A stretch of 64,000 nucleotides of DNA, taken from contig NZ_JAKIKQ010000002.1 in the NCBI RefSeq assembly GCF_023284045.1, positions 372,001 to 436,000 of the forward strand, written 5' to 3'. Of this stretch, positions 35,957 through 45,950 are shown piece after piece. Every line of letters begins with the position of its first letter. Positions within the stretch are counted from its first letter, which is position 1. Origin of the DNA: Shewanella kaireitica. GTDB lineage: Bacteria > Pseudomonadota > Gammaproteobacteria > Enterobacterales > Shewanellaceae. The notes beneath the pieces were generated by a model. That model did not search any database. It saw only the letters and a program-made list of their open reading frames with translations, and was not told the DNA's origin. Made by a program: the position numbers and the translations under genes.

Positions 35957-36307
35957 TTAACGTTCAGCGTCAGAGCTGTAATCGAGGTTATCTTCATCAA
36001 AATCGTTATTTGAATCCGCTTTTTCATCGCGAGCAGCTCGCCATGCATCAGCTGCTGACTCTTTTTCGTCCGCAGCAATGTTACGCTCTTCACGTGCTTT
36101 TGCTTTACGTTCGTTGCGCTTAACAAGATTCTCTAAGAATGATTTAAGCTCAGTCTCGCACCATGCAGTTGCTTCAGCTTCTGTCGCAAAACCTTTTTGG
36201 TTTTTTGAAACAACGATTTTTCTAGCTGATTGGCGGCGAGTGATCTGGCCAGTCCAAGTTTCTTTATCTTGAACAACGCGAAAATCATACTTCTTTGTTT
36301 GTGTCAT
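35957..36307 (-). CDS. DUF3622 protein
   Basis: 116 residues. Residues 1-60 hold the family pattern: KKYDFRVVQDKETWTGQITR, then VSKNQKGFATEAEATAWCE. The second half is a highly charged helix and acidic tail (EDNLDYSSDAER). No signal peptide. DUF3622 proteins occur in marine gammaproteobacteria and have no known function. It is monocistronic, with its own terminator. Confidence 0.8.
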   Translation of the reverse strand: MTQTKKYDFRVVQDKETWTGQITRRQSARKIVVSKNQKGFATEAEATAWCETELKSFLENLVKRNERKAKAREERNIAADEKESAADAWRAARDEKADSNNDFDEDNLDYSSDAER

Positions 36308-36485
36308 GTTACTTATTTTCCTAACAATAATCGTAATACTTTGAGCTCGACATTGAAATGTTCAAGCTCAATCAATGAGTAACAGCACAGTCTTTACTTA
36401 GCTATTACCTTTAATATCCTGTCAGCGATTTAACGCCAAAAATAAATCATAGTCGTAAATCTGCTCAGTGACGAGTGATCTACGG

Positions 36486-36701
36486 CTAGTCGCTACTACC
36501 GCGACTATCTATCATCTCGAGCTCACACTGCTTGCAATATAGCATGTAGCCAAGCATCGATTTTCTACCACTAAAACTTGTGACCCAGTCACGCTGTTCC
36601 CAAGGAGGACGGTGGCGTACGTGCTGATTATGACCACAAGCAAGTTCTGCAACCCAATGTTGTTCATCATCTTGATGATAATTAGTAATGGCTTGTTGCA
36701 A
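36486..36701 (-). CDS. DUF3565 protein
   Basis: 71 residues from the TTG at 36701, which gives the usual family start MQQAI and has AAGG about 8 bases upstream; the frame is open to 36722. The family core is complete: CGHNQHVRHRPPW (about 22-34), a W and GRK segment, and CKQCELEMID with the last cysteine pair. The conserved C and H residues suggest a small metal-binding protein. Function unknown. Confidence 0.75.
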   Translation of the reverse strand: MQQAITNYHQDDEQHWVAELACGHNQHVRHRPPWEQRDWVTSFSGRKSMLGYMLYCKQCELEMIDSRGSSD

Positions 36702-37075
36702 GACGTACGCCTTAATTAGCAAATATATCGGCTAAATTTGGGTTGAGGTCGGCAGATAATCTTCAGGGGCGCGAGATTAACACGTGCAGAGCCGAAACAA
36801 CATCTTTTAAATGACTAAAAATCACACAAATAAAAGATTTTTTCCAAATAAGTGCAATTTCCTTACAATCTTCAGCTTTAGGCGATAAACAATCATTCAA
36901 TACTCACCCAGCACTGCCATACTCATCTATGATGAATAGTATGGGGCTATCGTTTATTAAATGGCGCTTTTTAAGCAGATCCTGTAAGCTGCACGCCCGC
37001 TAGCATATGCTAGCTCCCTATAACTGCAGTCAGCGCGCTTTACGCCAGCTTGGCTGGCCGAAATGAGACCAATCT
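36702..37075 (+). promoter_or_regulatory. Long structured leader and promoter region of the RhlE helicase gene
   Basis: 374 bp with no gene. A hairpin is formed by CCATACT (36917-36923) with AGTATGG (36938-36944), enclosing CATC/GATG. GCTAGCATATGCTAGC (36999-37014) is a perfect 16-bp palindrome. TACAAT (36864-36869) is a possible -10. Long folded leaders are known from cold-regulated DEAD-box helicase mRNAs, so RNA-level control is plausible here. Confidence 0.45.
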
Positions 37076-38530
37076 ATGAGTTTTGCGTCACTGGGTTTAT
37101 CTGCCCAAATTTTGAAAGCTGTTGCCAATAAAGGCTATGACACTCCTTCTCCAATTCAAGCGCAAGCGATCCCTGCGGTACTTGAAGGCAAAGATGTCAT
37201 GGCTGCAGCGCAAACCGGTACGGGTAAAACTGCCGGTTTCACACTGCCTCTATTAGAACTGCTTTCAAAAGGCAACAAAGCCCCTGCAAAACAAGTCAGA
37301 GCATTAGTACTGACTCCAACACGTGAACTTGCAGCCCAAGTGGGTGAAAGTGTTGAGACATATGGCAAAAACTTACCTCTTAAATCTGCGGTCATTTTTG
37401 GCGGCGTAGGTATTGGCCCGCAAATAACAAAACTTAACCGTGGCGTTGATATCTTGGTGGCTACCCCAGGTCGACTACTCGATCTTTATAATCAACGTGC
37501 AGTCAACTTTAGTCAGCTTGAAGTACTCGTTCTCGATGAAGCTGACCGTATGCTTGATATGGGCTTTATTCACGACATAAAAAAAATACTTGCGATTTTG
37601 CCGGCTAAACGTCAGAACCTTATGTTCTCGGCAACCTTCTCTGATGACATTCGCAAGCTAGCTAAAGGTTTAGTTAATAATCCAGTTGAGATATCCGTCA
37701 CGCCCCGTAATGCAACCGCTAATACAGTAAAGCAGTGGATTTGCCCGGTCGATAAAAGTCAGAAAGCCTCTGTACTGGTAAAACTTATCAAGCAACATGA
37801 CTGGCAGCAGGTGCTCGTCTTTAGCCGAACTAAGCACGGCGCAAACCGTCTAGCAAAGAATTTAGATGCAAAAGGCATTACTGCAGCAGCGATTCATGGC
37901 AATAAAAGCCAAGGTGCACGTACAAAAGCACTTGCAGAATTTAAGAGTGGTGATGTTCGAGTGTTAGTTGCAACCGATATTGCGGCACGTGGCCTTGATA
38001 TTGACCAGCTACCGCAAGTGGTTAACTTCGACTTGCCAAATGTGCCTGAGGATTACGTGCATCGTATCGGCCGTACAGGTCGAGCTGGCGCAACAGGGCA
38101 AGCCGTATCACTGGTCAGTGATGAAGAGATTAAGCTACTTCGCGATATCGAACTGCTTATTAAGCAAAATCTAGAGCGCAGAGTGATTGAAGGTTTTGAG
38201 CCAAGCCATAACCTGCCAGAGACAGATTTAACCCGTAAATCTCACGGACAGAACAAAGGTCCGCGTAATAGCAACTCTCGAGGTTCAAACCAAAAGCGTT
38301 CTAATTCAGGTGGAAAGCCTGTCAATCGTCAAGGTCAAGGTCAAAACCGTAGCCAACAAGATGGTGCAGGCAAGGTTGAGCATAAAGATGGGCAACGTAG
38401 CGGAGAATCCGCCCGTGGTCATAAGCCAAATGATAAGAACCCAAGACATGCTAGATCAAGCAAGCCGGGCTCAGCACCATTATCAGGCCAGCGACGGACT
38501 CGCCGCAGTGACAACAGTACTCAAGGCTAA
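37076..38530 (+). CDS. rhlE: DEAD-box RNA helicase, RhlE type
   Basis: 484 residues. The start [16 protein letters not shown] is the RhlE form of the Q-motif region. Helicase motifs follow in order: AQTGTGKT (I, about 44-51), PTRELA (Ia), TPGRLLD (Ib), DEAD (II, about 153), SAT (III), and [10 protein letters not shown] (VI, about 325). Residues 385-484 are a basic, low-complexity tail rich in N, S, G, R and Q, typical of RhlE and used for RNA binding. Likely roles are ribosome assembly and RNA turnover, often in the cold. Confidence 0.92.
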   Translation: MSFASLGLSAQILKAVANKGYDTPSPIQAQAIPAVLEGKDVMAAAQTGTGKTAGFTLPLLELLSKGNKAPAKQVRALVLTPTRELAAQVGESVETYGKNLPLKSAVIFGGVGIGPQITKLNRGVDILVATPGRLLDLYNQRAVNFSQLEVLVLDEADRMLDMGFIHDIKKILAILPAKRQNLMFSATFSDDIRKLAKGLVNNPVEISVTPRNATANTVKQWICPVDKSQKASVLVKLIKQHDWQQVLVFSRTKHGANRLAKNLDAKGITAAAIHGNKSQGARTKALAEFKSGDVRVLVATDIAARGLDIDQLPQVVNFDLPNVPEDYVHRIGRTGRAGATGQAVSLVSDEEIKLLRDIELLIKQNLERRVIEGFEPSHNLPETDLTRKSHGQNKGPRNSNSRGSNQKRSNSGGKPVNRQGQGQNRSQQDGAGKVEHKDGQRSGESARGHKPNDKNPRHARSSKPGSAPLSGQRRTRRSDNSTQG

Positions 38531-38565
38531 TTTTTTTCCTGTGACACTTTTGACTACAAAGAATT

Positions 38566-38595
38566 AAAAAAGGCTCCCAAACGGGAGCCTTTTTA
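38566..38595. terminator. Bidirectional terminator, helicase gene and S9 peptidase gene
   Basis: 12-bp stem AAAAAGGCTCCC / GGGAGCCTTTTT with loop AAAC between two converging genes. Confidence 0.9.
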
Positions 38596-38610
38596 TTGGT
38601 TTACTTAATG

Positions 38611-41094
38611 TTATTTAAGCTCTTGCTCAAAAAGTTTATGGATACGACGATATTCATCTAGCCAGCTTGATGGTTGACGGAAACCATGGGGCTCGACAGG
38701 ATAGATCGCTGTTTCAAACATTGGCTTTTCAAGTTCAATCAAACGTTGTACTAAACGCACGCTGTCTTGAAAAAATACATTATCATCTAAAACGCCACTC
38801 ATGATTAGCAATGGCTTTTGCAATCCTTGAGCATGTTCAATCGGCGAGCTGCGCTCATAGGCGATAGGATCGACATCTGGGGTATTCAAAATATTAGAGG
38901 TGTAAGGTGCATTGTAATGTGCCCAATCTGTTACCGGACGCAAAGCTGCCCCCGCTTGGAATAGTTCAGGCTCATTAAATAGCGCCATAAATGTTAAGAA
39001 CCCACCATATGAACCGCCGTAAGTACCTACTTTACCAGCATCAACATTGACGTTTGCTGCCATCCAACTGACGCCATCTTTAAGATCTTCAACTTCCGGT
39101 GTCCCCATTTGACGATAAACAGCGGTACGCCAATCTCGGCCATAACCTTTTGAGCCACGGTAATCCATATCCATCACAACATAACCTTGTTGTGCGAGTA
39201 AGTTGTGGAACATGAACTCTCTAAAGTAGCCTGAGAAGCCATAGTGAGCATTTTGCAAGTAACCAGCACCGTGGTTAAAAATAACCGCTGGGTACTTGTC
39301 AGCGTTCTCTTTGCTGTATCCTTGTGGCAAATAAACACGTGCGTACACTTCACCAGCGCCATGAGATGATGGCACGGCGACAACCTCTGGTGCTTGCCAA
39401 GCGTAATTTTTAAACGCATCACTGGTATAATCAGTTAGCTGCTTCATCTCTCCGCCAAGTGGTTGCACAAATAGTTCAGCAGGTCTGGTGCGAGTAGAGG
39501 CATTTAGCAGTAACTGCTTGCCATCTGGGCTCAGGCTGTAATCTAATTGCCCTTGCCACTGTGTCAGCTGCTCATCTTTACCAGTAGCAATCTCTACTCG
39601 GTAAACATTATCGATACCTGGGTGGCTCTTGTTAGCTTTATAGTAAATAAACTGCGCTTTAGGGCCTAAGGTGATGTCACTCACCACGTATTGGCCTTGA
39701 GTCAAAGCACGCGCTTTCTGACCTTTAGCTTTAAGATAGATATGTGAGTAACCCGTCTCTTCAGAAAGGTAGTAAAGGCTGTCGCTATTTGGTAACCAAC
39801 CGTACTGGTTAAAGTTGTAGTTAATCCATGCATCATCATGTAAACGGTGCTCAGTCTTTAAGTTACCTTTAGTAAGATCAACTGTCGCTATCCAACGATC
39901 TTTATTGTCGACAGCTTCAAGCATTACCGCGAGTTTGTCGCCAGATTCACTCCATTGCATCGCGCTTTGTGACCAGCCCCAATCTTGAATGCGCTGGATC
40001 TTACGAGGTGACTTTTCACTGTTATAGCTTTCCCCTTTCGCTTGGGCATTTTCAGCTTTTACACTGGCGAGCACATCTTCATCAAAACCAGTAAGCCCTT
40101 CGATAGTGATATCTTTCTTGCTATGAGTTTGTAAGTCGAGCAGCATTAGACGTTCACCAGGAGGGGTATCTTCAGCGACGCGAGCTCGAGCAGGCACTGC
40201 ATCAACATATCCATCCTTACCTAAATAATTAGGCATAATGTCATGTTCGGCGCGCCAGCTATAATCTTTGTCTCGCAGTGACAACAAAACATAGCGTCCA
40301 TCTGGTGATAAACTCAGTTCCGTCACCGTTTCTGAATCGCCCAAATACCATGTCTTTGCAGACATAGTCGGATCAGCTTTAGCTAGCGCTTCTTTATACT
40401 GCTGTTTAGATTTAGCATTACTTTGTTGCAGTGCAACATACTCAATTAGGCGATGCTGCTGTTTAGCAATATAGCTTGTTGGCTCTTGCACACCTTTTGG
40501 CTCTGCTGCCATTTTGATGTTTGCTAGCTGCTCAGACAGACCAGAGTTATGGTCTATCTTGAAAATATTATCTCCCTGCCAATAAGCGATATCACCGTTG
40601 TTAAGAAAACGAACGCCATCGACTTTAGTATTTTGACGGGTCAATTGGGTAATTTTTGACGAGCTGAGATCTTTAACGAACAAGTTACCTTGGTATATGT
40701 AAGCTTTACGGGCTTTGTTATTATCGACTACCCCGTACTCTTGATCTGCTGCGTGCAATTGATTTAGGGCAAGTTCACTTGCAACTGTGTCAGTAATACT
40801 TTGCTGATAATAACTGCGGGTTGGTGAACCATGGGCTTGGCGAGAAAAATAGATAGATTGGCTATCGTCACTCCAATATGCGCCTTTTGCTTGTAGCCCC
40901 ATCCAATCAGGGTTAGCCATGATTTGATTTAGCGTAAGCGCTTGGTCTACTTGTGGCGGTGCAGATAAAGCCACAACATTTGTTGAGAGATTCTTTTCTA
41001 CTACTGGTACATCTGTAGTCGTTGTCGATGAGCAACCCGCTAAAATAGCGACTGTTAGCGCACTCAATCCGATATGACGAATGACGTCTTTCAT
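38611..41094 (-). CDS. S9 family prolyl oligopeptidase, DPP-IV-like lipoprotein
   Basis: 827 residues. The signal peptide ends in a lipobox LAGC (about 18-21), so the enzyme is lipid-anchored in the envelope. Residues about 60-560 form the N-terminal propeller (repeated SPDGKQLLL-like blades), and the C-terminal 260 are the alpha/beta hydrolase with nucleophile motif GGSYGG (Ser about 693), DDNVF with the catalytic Asp and EPHGF with the His. It should cut short peptides, probably after proline, in the periplasm. It is a single gene with its own terminator. Confidence 0.9.
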   Translation of the reverse strand: MKDVIRHIGLSALTVAILAGCSSTTTTDVPVVEKNLSTNVVALSAPPQVDQALTLNQIMANPDWMGLQAKGAYWSDDSQSIYFSRQAHGSPTRSYYQQSITDTVASELALNQLHAADQEYGVVDNNKARKAYIYQGNLFVKDLSSSKITQLTRQNTKVDGVRFLNNGDIAYWQGDNIFKIDHNSGLSEQLANIKMAAEPKGVQEPTSYIAKQQHRLIEYVALQQSNAKSKQQYKEALAKADPTMSAKTWYLGDSETVTELSLSPDGRYVLLSLRDKDYSWRAEHDIMPNYLGKDGYVDAVPARARVAEDTPPGERLMLLDLQTHSKKDITIEGLTGFDEDVLASVKAENAQAKGESYNSEKSPRKIQRIQDWGWSQSAMQWSESGDKLAVMLEAVDNKDRWIATVDLTKGNLKTEHRLHDDAWINYNFNQYGWLPNSDSLYYLSEETGYSHIYLKAKGQKARALTQGQYVVSDITLGPKAQFIYYKANKSHPGIDNVYRVEIATGKDEQLTQWQGQLDYSLSPDGKQLLLNASTRTRPAELFVQPLGGEMKQLTDYTSDAFKNYAWQAPEVVAVPSSHGAGEVYARVYLPQGYSKENADKYPAVIFNHGAGYLQNAHYGFSGYFREFMFHNLLAQQGYVVMDMDYRGSKGYGRDWRTAVYRQMGTPEVEDLKDGVSWMAANVNVDAGKVGTYGGSYGGFLTFMALFNEPELFQAGAALRPVTDWAHYNAPYTSNILNTPDVDPIAYERSSPIEHAQGLQKPLLIMSGVLDDNVFFQDSVRLVQRLIELEKPMFETAIYPVEPHGFRQPSSWLDEYRRIHKLFEQELK

Positions 41095-41199
41095 TATCCA
41101 TCCCTTTTATTATTGGTATTTTTGCGGACTTTTATACCACACTTTCTTAAAGGGACTTGTCTAAAATTAAGTAAACTTTGTAACAGATAGTAGCAATTT

Positions 41200-41327
41200 A
41201 TCTCCATCAGTATAAAGATTTGCTCGCTAGACGAGAGTTTAGCTGTTTAGAGAGAGGCTTTGAGTGAATAACATTGTATTTCGTCGCTCAAGTTCATTAA
41301 CGCAATATCACAGCCGCTAAAGTCGCC
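41200..41327. repeat. Degenerate family C element remnant
   Basis: CATCAGTATAAAGATTTG and CGAGAGTTTAGC, then AAGTTCATTA and CAGCCGCTAAAG, follow in the same order as in the reverse complement of the element at 35284-35546. The outermost ATACC is changed and the left half is missing. Confidence 0.65.
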
Positions 41328-41350
41328 ATAAGCAATGTTTCTTATTTCTG

Positions 41351-41376
41351 ACTTCTTACTTCTTACTTCTTACTTC
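41351..41376. repeat. Short tandem repeat, unit TTACTTC
   Basis: Three full copies of a 7-bp unit plus ACTTC, in non-coding DNA. Confidence 0.8.
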
Positions 41377-41481
41377 AGTGTTGAGTATACGTATAACGGT
41401 ATCACCATTAGGCCATTTACCCGCCTTAAATTAATTTGTCAAAAACTCTCACAGTAGACCAAATTCACATATTGATTGCTA

Positions 41482-42054
41482 TTAGGTGATATCTATAAAA
41501 TTGGCTAACAAGTTATGGCCTTGCTCAGTCAAAATAGATTCTGGGTGGAACTGCACAGAGTAAATTTTACTAGCGGCACAACTCATCGCCATTATCTCAC
41601 GGCCATGAATTGGATCGTCATACCAAGCATCCAAACTAAAGCCTGCAGGAATTTCATCAATCAATAAAGAGTGATAACGGGTAACGGTTAATGGGTTATT
41701 AAGCCCGTCAAAAAGGCCTTCTCCGTTATGGGCTATTTTACTGGTTTTACCATGCATCACTCTTTTAGCTTTTATCACTTCAGAGCCAAAAACCTGTGCG
41801 ATAGCTTGGTGGCCTAAACAAACACCTAAAATAGGCAGCTTTCCAGCGAAGTGCTTGATGATAGCAAGAGAGAGTCCAGCTTCATTAGGCGTACATGGGC
41901 CAGGAGAGATCACTATATGAGTGGGGTTGATAGACTCTATATCTACGAGGGTAAGCTCATCGTTTCGCTTAACCACTACACTTTGCTGCAATTGCTGAAA
42001 ATATTGCACTAAGTTATAAGTAAAAGAGTCATAATTATCGATCATTAAGATCAT
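41482..42054 (-). CDS. pabA: Aminodeoxychorismate synthase glutamine amidotransferase subunit
   Basis: 190 residues from the ATG at 42054, which gives the family start [11 protein letters not shown]; the open frame to 42162 is not supported. Class I amidotransferase motifs: [12 protein letters not shown], nucleophile GVCLGHQAI (Cys about 79) and [13 protein letters not shown] with the catalytic His and Glu. The closeness to E. coli PabA ([28 protein letters not shown]) and the lack of trp genes nearby favour folate over tryptophan synthesis, though one subunit may serve both enzymes. The chorismate-binding partner is not in the window. Confidence 0.92.
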   Translation of the reverse strand: MILMIDNYDSFTYNLVQYFQQLQQSVVVKRNDELTLVDIESINPTHIVISPGPCTPNEAGLSLAIIKHFAGKLPILGVCLGHQAIAQVFGSEVIKAKRVMHGKTSKIAHNGEGLFDGLNNPLTVTRYHSLLIDEIPAGFSLDAWYDDPIHGREIMAMSCAASKIYSVQFHPESILTEQGHNLLANFIDIT

Positions 42055-42212
42055 AGCTGTGCCGTAAGCCTGTTCTTCTTTAGCGCCATTTAATGTCAAA
42101 GGCCAAAAAGCTCGCCTTTGATGCCACTGAGTAATAGTGTAGTTGGGCGCAGATGCTACCACAGAGTTAACACATCTTCACCGCACTCTAGCTTTTCAGT
42201 AAATTTTTCCAA

Positions 42213-42243
42213 TAAAAAAGCCAGTCAAATGACTGGCCTTTCT
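42213..42243 (-). terminator. Terminator of sspAB
   Basis: On the minus strand GCCAGTCA and TGACTGGC form an 8-bp stem followed by TTTTTT. Confidence 0.85.
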
Positions 42244-42256
42244 GTTTGGTTACAAC

Positions 42257-42712
42257 CTATTTTACTAAGGTCAAATGACCTCGGCGTTTAGGCTCCTTAA
42301 CCTCTTCTTTGACCTCTTCAGGCTCACTAACCTCAGCAACGGGCTCTTCTACTACAGAAAGACCCGCTTCTTCAGTTTCTTCTAATTGGTACGCTTCTTC
42401 GACATCAAAGACAGTACCTGCGCCATTTTCTCTGGCATAGATAGCGACAATTGCAGCCATAGGCAACAACACCTGCTGAGGTACACCGCCAAAACGTGCA
42501 CTGAACTCAATAAATTCGTTAGTGATCTGTAGTCCGCCTACAGCACTTTCGGTAATATTCAGCACAATCTGACCATCTTTAACATACTGCTGTGGAACTT
42601 GGGTGCCTGGCACATAAGCATCAACAACAACATGGGGCGTTAACTGGTTATCCATCAACCAGTCATAATAAGCCCGCAACAAGTATGGACGATTCGGGGT
42701 TAACTCTTTCAT
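42257..42712 (-). CDS. sspB: ClpXP adaptor SspB
   Basis: 151 residues. N-terminal substrate-binding domain with NRPYLLRAYYDWLMDNQLTP and SARFGGVPQQVLLP (about 70-83). The flexible acidic linker rich in E, V and P follows, ending in the ClpX-docking tail RRGHLTLVK. SspB delivers ssrA-tagged proteins from stalled ribosomes to ClpXP. The start codon overlaps the sspA stop by one base (TAATG), so translation is coupled. Confidence 0.97.
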   Translation of the reverse strand: MKELTPNRPYLLRAYYDWLMDNQLTPHVVVDAYVPGTQVPQQYVKDGQIVLNITESAVGGLQITNEFIEFSARFGGVPQQVLLPMAAIVAIYARENGAGTVFDVEEAYQLEETEEAGLSVVEEPVAEVSEPEEVKEEVKEPKRRGHLTLVK

Positions 42713-43341
42713 TAGATACCCATGCGCATTTCGCGCTCAGTCTCTGTCAAAGAAGCTTTAAATGATTCGCGGTCAAACAAACGAGTCATATATGCTTTAA
42801 TATCTTTTGCAGCACGGTTATCGAGTTCGATACCCAATACTGGTAGACGCCATAATAACGGGCCTAAGTAGCAATCAGCTAAACCGAACTCTTCACTCAT
42901 AAAGTAAGGCACTTCACCGAAGATAGGTGCGATAGCCGTTAAGCTTTCAGTCAACTCTTTACGAGCCGCTTCGGCGCGATCGCCTTTTCTAATGCGCTCT
43001 ACAAGTTCATACCAATCTTCTTCAATGCGGTGCATCCAAAGACGAGTTTGGCCACGTGAAACCGGATAAACAGGCATTAGTGGAGGATGAGGAAAACGCT
43101 CATCTAAATATTCCATAATAATGCGAGAGTTATACAGTACTAATTCTCTGTCAACCAATGTAGGTACAGTGTTGTACGGGTTTAGCTCGATCAAGTCTTC
43201 AGGGATCTCATCTGGATCAACCTGCAATACGTCAACCGTTACGCCTTTTTCAGCAAGAACGATACGTACCTGATGACTGTAAAGGTCATCTGCGCCTGAA
43301 TACAGGGTCATGATTGAGCGTTTGTTGGCAGCAACAGCCAT
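42712..43341 (-). CDS. sspA: Stringent starvation protein A
   Basis: 209 residues from the ATG at 43341, which has GGAGGG 6 bases upstream; the frame extends upstream without support. Glutathione-transferase fold: thioredoxin-like part with MTLYSGADDLYSHQVRI (about 11-27) and NTVPTLVDRELVLYNS, then a helical domain. SspA binds RNA polymerase and helps stationary-phase and acid-stress transcription. It is co-transcribed with sspB. The petC terminator lies just upstream. Confidence 0.96.
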   Translation of the reverse strand: MAVAANKRSIMTLYSGADDLYSHQVRIVLAEKGVTVDVLQVDPDEIPEDLIELNPYNTVPTLVDRELVLYNSRIIMEYLDERFPHPPLMPVYPVSRGQTRLWMHRIEEDWYELVERIRKGDRAEAARKELTESLTAIAPIFGEVPYFMSEEFGLADCYLGPLLWRLPVLGIELDNRAAKDIKAYMTRLFDRESFKASLTETEREMRMGI

Positions 43342-43387
43342 TGATACCCTCCGGGATTCACAATTCAAAAAGCAAAAATGCAAAAGC

Positions 43388-43412
43388 AAACGAGGAGCAA
43401 AGCTCCCCGTTT
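43388..43412 (-). terminator. Terminator-like hairpin between petC and sspA
   Basis: AAACGGGGAGC / GCTCCTCGTTT (one wobble) with loop TTT, followed on the minus strand by a T-rich stretch. sspA starts 47 bp later, so some read-through from petABC is possible. Confidence 0.65.
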
Positions 43413-43450
43413 ACAATATGCGGATAATACATTCTACCCTTTAATAGGGC

Positions 43451-44146
43451 TTAGTGTACATCTTTCCAGTATTCTTTCTTTAAGAGGTAGGCCACAATAA
43501 AGAAAATAAATAGGAAGCCCATCACCCACCAACCTAAGCTTTCACGCTCAAGTTTTACTGGGTCGCCAGCGTAAACCAAGTAGCCAGTAAGATCACGGAC
43601 GTATTGGTCATACTCTTCAGCAGATAGTGTACCGCCAGTCGCAACTAAAGTGCCATCTTCCTGTTTAACCGATAGGCCTTGTAGCTCTTCAAGTACATGA
43701 GGCATACCCACAGATGGGAAAACCGTATTATTCACACCAAATGGACGGCTTTCATCTTTATAAAAACCTTTAAGGTATGAGTAAATCCAATCTTCACCGC
43801 GGACACGTGCAACCAAAGTTAAATCTGGTGGTGTAGCACCAAACCACTTAGCCGCATCAGCTTCTGGTATCGCATTTTCCATCAATTCACCAATTTTGGC
43901 GTCATCATGGATATATTTAGCCCGCATGTCATCTAGCGAAATTCCCAAATCAGTCGCTACACGTTCATAACGCTGATATTGAGTGCTATGACAACCGGCA
44001 CAGTTATTTTGGAAGTGATCCAAACCACGCTGCAGCGACTCTTGGTCATTAAGATCTATATTAGCTTTCTCTAGGTGAGCAGTGCTCCCAGCAGCGATTG
44101 CCAATGTTGGAACCAAGGCGACTAATGCAATCAATAATTTTTTCAT
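43451..44146 (-). CDS. petC: Ubiquinol-cytochrome c reductase, cytochrome c1
   Basis: 231 residues. Signal peptide MKKLLIALVALVPTLAIAA, haem c motif CAGCH (about 49-53), and a C-terminal membrane anchor (WWVMGFLFIFFIVAYLL) with basic end. It takes electrons from the Rieske protein and passes them to soluble cytochrome c. Its start overlaps the petB stop (TAATG). Last gene of petABC. Confidence 0.96.
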   Translation of the reverse strand: MKKLLIALVALVPTLAIAAGSTAHLEKANIDLNDQESLQRGLDHFQNNCAGCHSTQYQRYERVATDLGISLDDMRAKYIHDDAKIGELMENAIPEADAAKWFGATPPDLTLVARVRGEDWIYSYLKGFYKDESRPFGVNNTVFPSVGMPHVLEELQGLSVKQEDGTLVATGGTLSAEEYDQYVRDLTGYLVYAGDPVKLERESLGWWVMGFLFIFFIVAYLLKKEYWKDVH

Positions 44147-45360
44147 TAGTGTGTCAACCTCTCTGGAACAGGCTTAGTCTTCTCATTCTTACTGTAAATC
44201 CATAGTAGTAAGAAGAAGCCAAAATAAGTCACTGTAAAGATACGTGCCGCAATAGTGAGTGCAGGTGTAGCAGGAACTGCACCTAAGTAACCAAGTACCA
44301 CGAATGAAACAGCAAACTGACTAATATTCAGCTTGTGAGCCATGCTGCGGTAGCGAATTGACTTAACACTACAACGATCTAACCAAGGTAAGATAAACAG
44401 TACAGCAATGGCTAAGCCCATGCCGATAACACCCATTAACTTATCTGGAATCGCACGCAAAATTGCATAGAAAGGTGTGAAGTACCAAACTGGCGCAATA
44501 TGTTCAGGCGTCTTCATTGGGTTAGCCGCTTCAAAGTTTGGCTTCTCAAGGAAGTAACCACCACCTTCTGGCATAAAGAACAATACATAACAGAAGACAA
44601 TCAAGAAACCAGCAACGCCCATGATATCTTTAACTGTGTAGTAAGGGTGGAATGGGATACCATCTTTTGGCCAGCCATTCTCATCTTTGTTCTTTTTAAT
44701 CTCGATACCGTCTGGGTTATTAGAGCCCACTTCATGCAGTGCAATAAGGTGTAAGAACACCAACACAACAAGTACTAACGGTAGCGCAATAACATGCAAT
44801 GCGAAGAAACGGTTCAGGGTTGCGCCGGAGACGACAAAGTCACCACGGATCCACAATGTTAGGTCATCACCAATAACGGGGATAGCGCCGAACAATGAGA
44901 TAATTACTTGTGCACCCCAGTAAGACATCTGTCCCCAAGGTAGCAAGTAACCCATAAACGCTTCAGCCATCAACACGAGGAAGATAAGCATACCGAATAG
45001 CCATAGTAGTTCTCTAGGCTTCTGATACGAACCGTAAATAAGACCACGGAACATATGCAGATAGATCACCACAAAGAAGGCCGAAGCACCAGTGGAGTGC
45101 ATATATCGCAGCAACCAACCGTACTCAACATCACGCATAATGTATTCAATAGAAGCGAACGCACCTTCAGCCGTTGGTACGTAGTTCATTGTTAACCAAA
45201 TACCGGTAAGTAATTGGTTAACAAGTACTAGCATGGCTAATGAGCCAAAAAAGTACCAAAAGTTAAAGTTGGTTGGTGTCGCATATTGACCGACGTGACG
45301 ATTATACGTCGCGGTCATCGGGATACGAGCATCAATCCAATCAATGATATTCTTAACCAT
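44146..45360 (-). CDS. petB: Ubiquinol-cytochrome c reductase, cytochrome b
   Basis: 404 residues, eight membrane helices. The four haem-binding histidines lie in two helices (RYMHSTGASAFFVVIYLHMF and FFALHVIALPLVLVVLVFLH), and the quinol-site PEWY motif appears as PVWY (AHIAPVWYFTPFYA in the family position; here PEHIAPVWYF). It catalyses quinol oxidation in the bc1 complex. One-base overlaps with petA and petC tie the three together. Confidence 0.96.
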   Translation of the reverse strand: MVKNIIDWIDARIPMTATYNRHVGQYATPTNFNFWYFFGSLAMLVLVNQLLTGIWLTMNYVPTAEGAFASIEYIMRDVEYGWLLRYMHSTGASAFFVVIYLHMFRGLIYGSYQKPRELLWLFGMLIFLVLMAEAFMGYLLPWGQMSYWGAQVIISLFGAIPVIGDDLTLWIRGDFVVSGATLNRFFALHVIALPLVLVVLVFLHLIALHEVGSNNPDGIEIKKNKDENGWPKDGIPFHPYYTVKDIMGVAGFLIVFCYVLFFMPEGGGYFLEKPNFEAANPMKTPEHIAPVWYFTPFYAILRAIPDKLMGVIGMGLAIAVLFILPWLDRCSVKSIRYRSMAHKLNISQFAVSFVVLGYLGAVPATPALTIAARIFTVTYFGFFLLLWIYSKNEKTKPVPERLTH

Positions 45361-45950
45361 TACGCAGCTCCTTTATCAACACCGATAATCACGGTGCCAT
45401 CATCAATATACTGATGTGGAGGGATAACTAGGTTCAATGGCGCAGGTACACCTTGGAATACGCGACCAGCCATATCAAACTTAGAACCGTGACAAGGACA
45501 GAAGAATCCTGAAGCAACACCCTCGACTTGCTCACCAAACGTGTCTGGTAAGTAAGTTGGAGAACAACCTAGGTGAGTACACAAGCCAACGGCTATGAAA
45601 TATTCGGCCTTAATTGAACGCCCTGGGTTTTGTGCGTATACAGGCTGCTGTGGTTCAACAGAGTCTGGATCGCGAAGCTGAGCGTCAATAGTAGGCAGAC
45701 CATCTAAGATCTCCTGTGTACGACGAACAACCCATACAGGTTTACCACGCCATTCAACTCGAATAAGTTGACCTGGCTCGACTTTACTTATGTTTACTTC
45801 AACCGGCGCACCTGCTGCTTTCGCTTTGGCACTCGGATTCCATGACTTTATAAACGGAACCGCTACAGCAGCGGCACCAGCACCACCTACTACGGCGGTT
45901 GCTGCGGTCAGAAATCTGCGACGTCCGGTATCGACTGGCGCATTGCTCAT
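45360..45950 (-). CDS. petA: Ubiquinol-cytochrome c reductase, Rieske iron-sulfur subunit
   Basis: 196 residues. A twin-arginine type N-terminus (GRRRFLTAATAV) with one membrane helix fits Tat export of a folded cluster protein. The 2Fe-2S ligands lie in CTHLGC (about 133-138) and CPCHGS (about 155-160). First gene of petABC. A TATAAT on the minus strand at 46054-46049, about 100 bp upstream, may be its -10. Confidence 0.96.
   Translation of the reverse strand: MSNAPVDTGRRRFLTAATAVVGGAGAAAVAVPFIKSWNPSAKAKAAGAPVEVNISKVEPGQLIRVEWRGKPVWVVRRTQEILDGLPTIDAQLRDPDSVEPQQPVYAQNPGRSIKAEYFIAVGLCTHLGCSPTYLPDTFGEQVEGVASGFFCPCHGSKFDMAGRVFQGVPAPLNLVIPPHQYIDDGTVIIGVDKGAA

Larger units (their letters stand above)
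41095..41481. other. 387-bp gap upstream of the S9 peptidase gene
   Basis: It contains a degenerate family C MITE remnant (41200-41327) and a 7-bp tandem repeat TTACTTC (41351-41376, three copies plus a partial one). No gene or RNA is seen, and there is no clear terminator for pabA, which ends at 41482. Confidence 0.5.
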
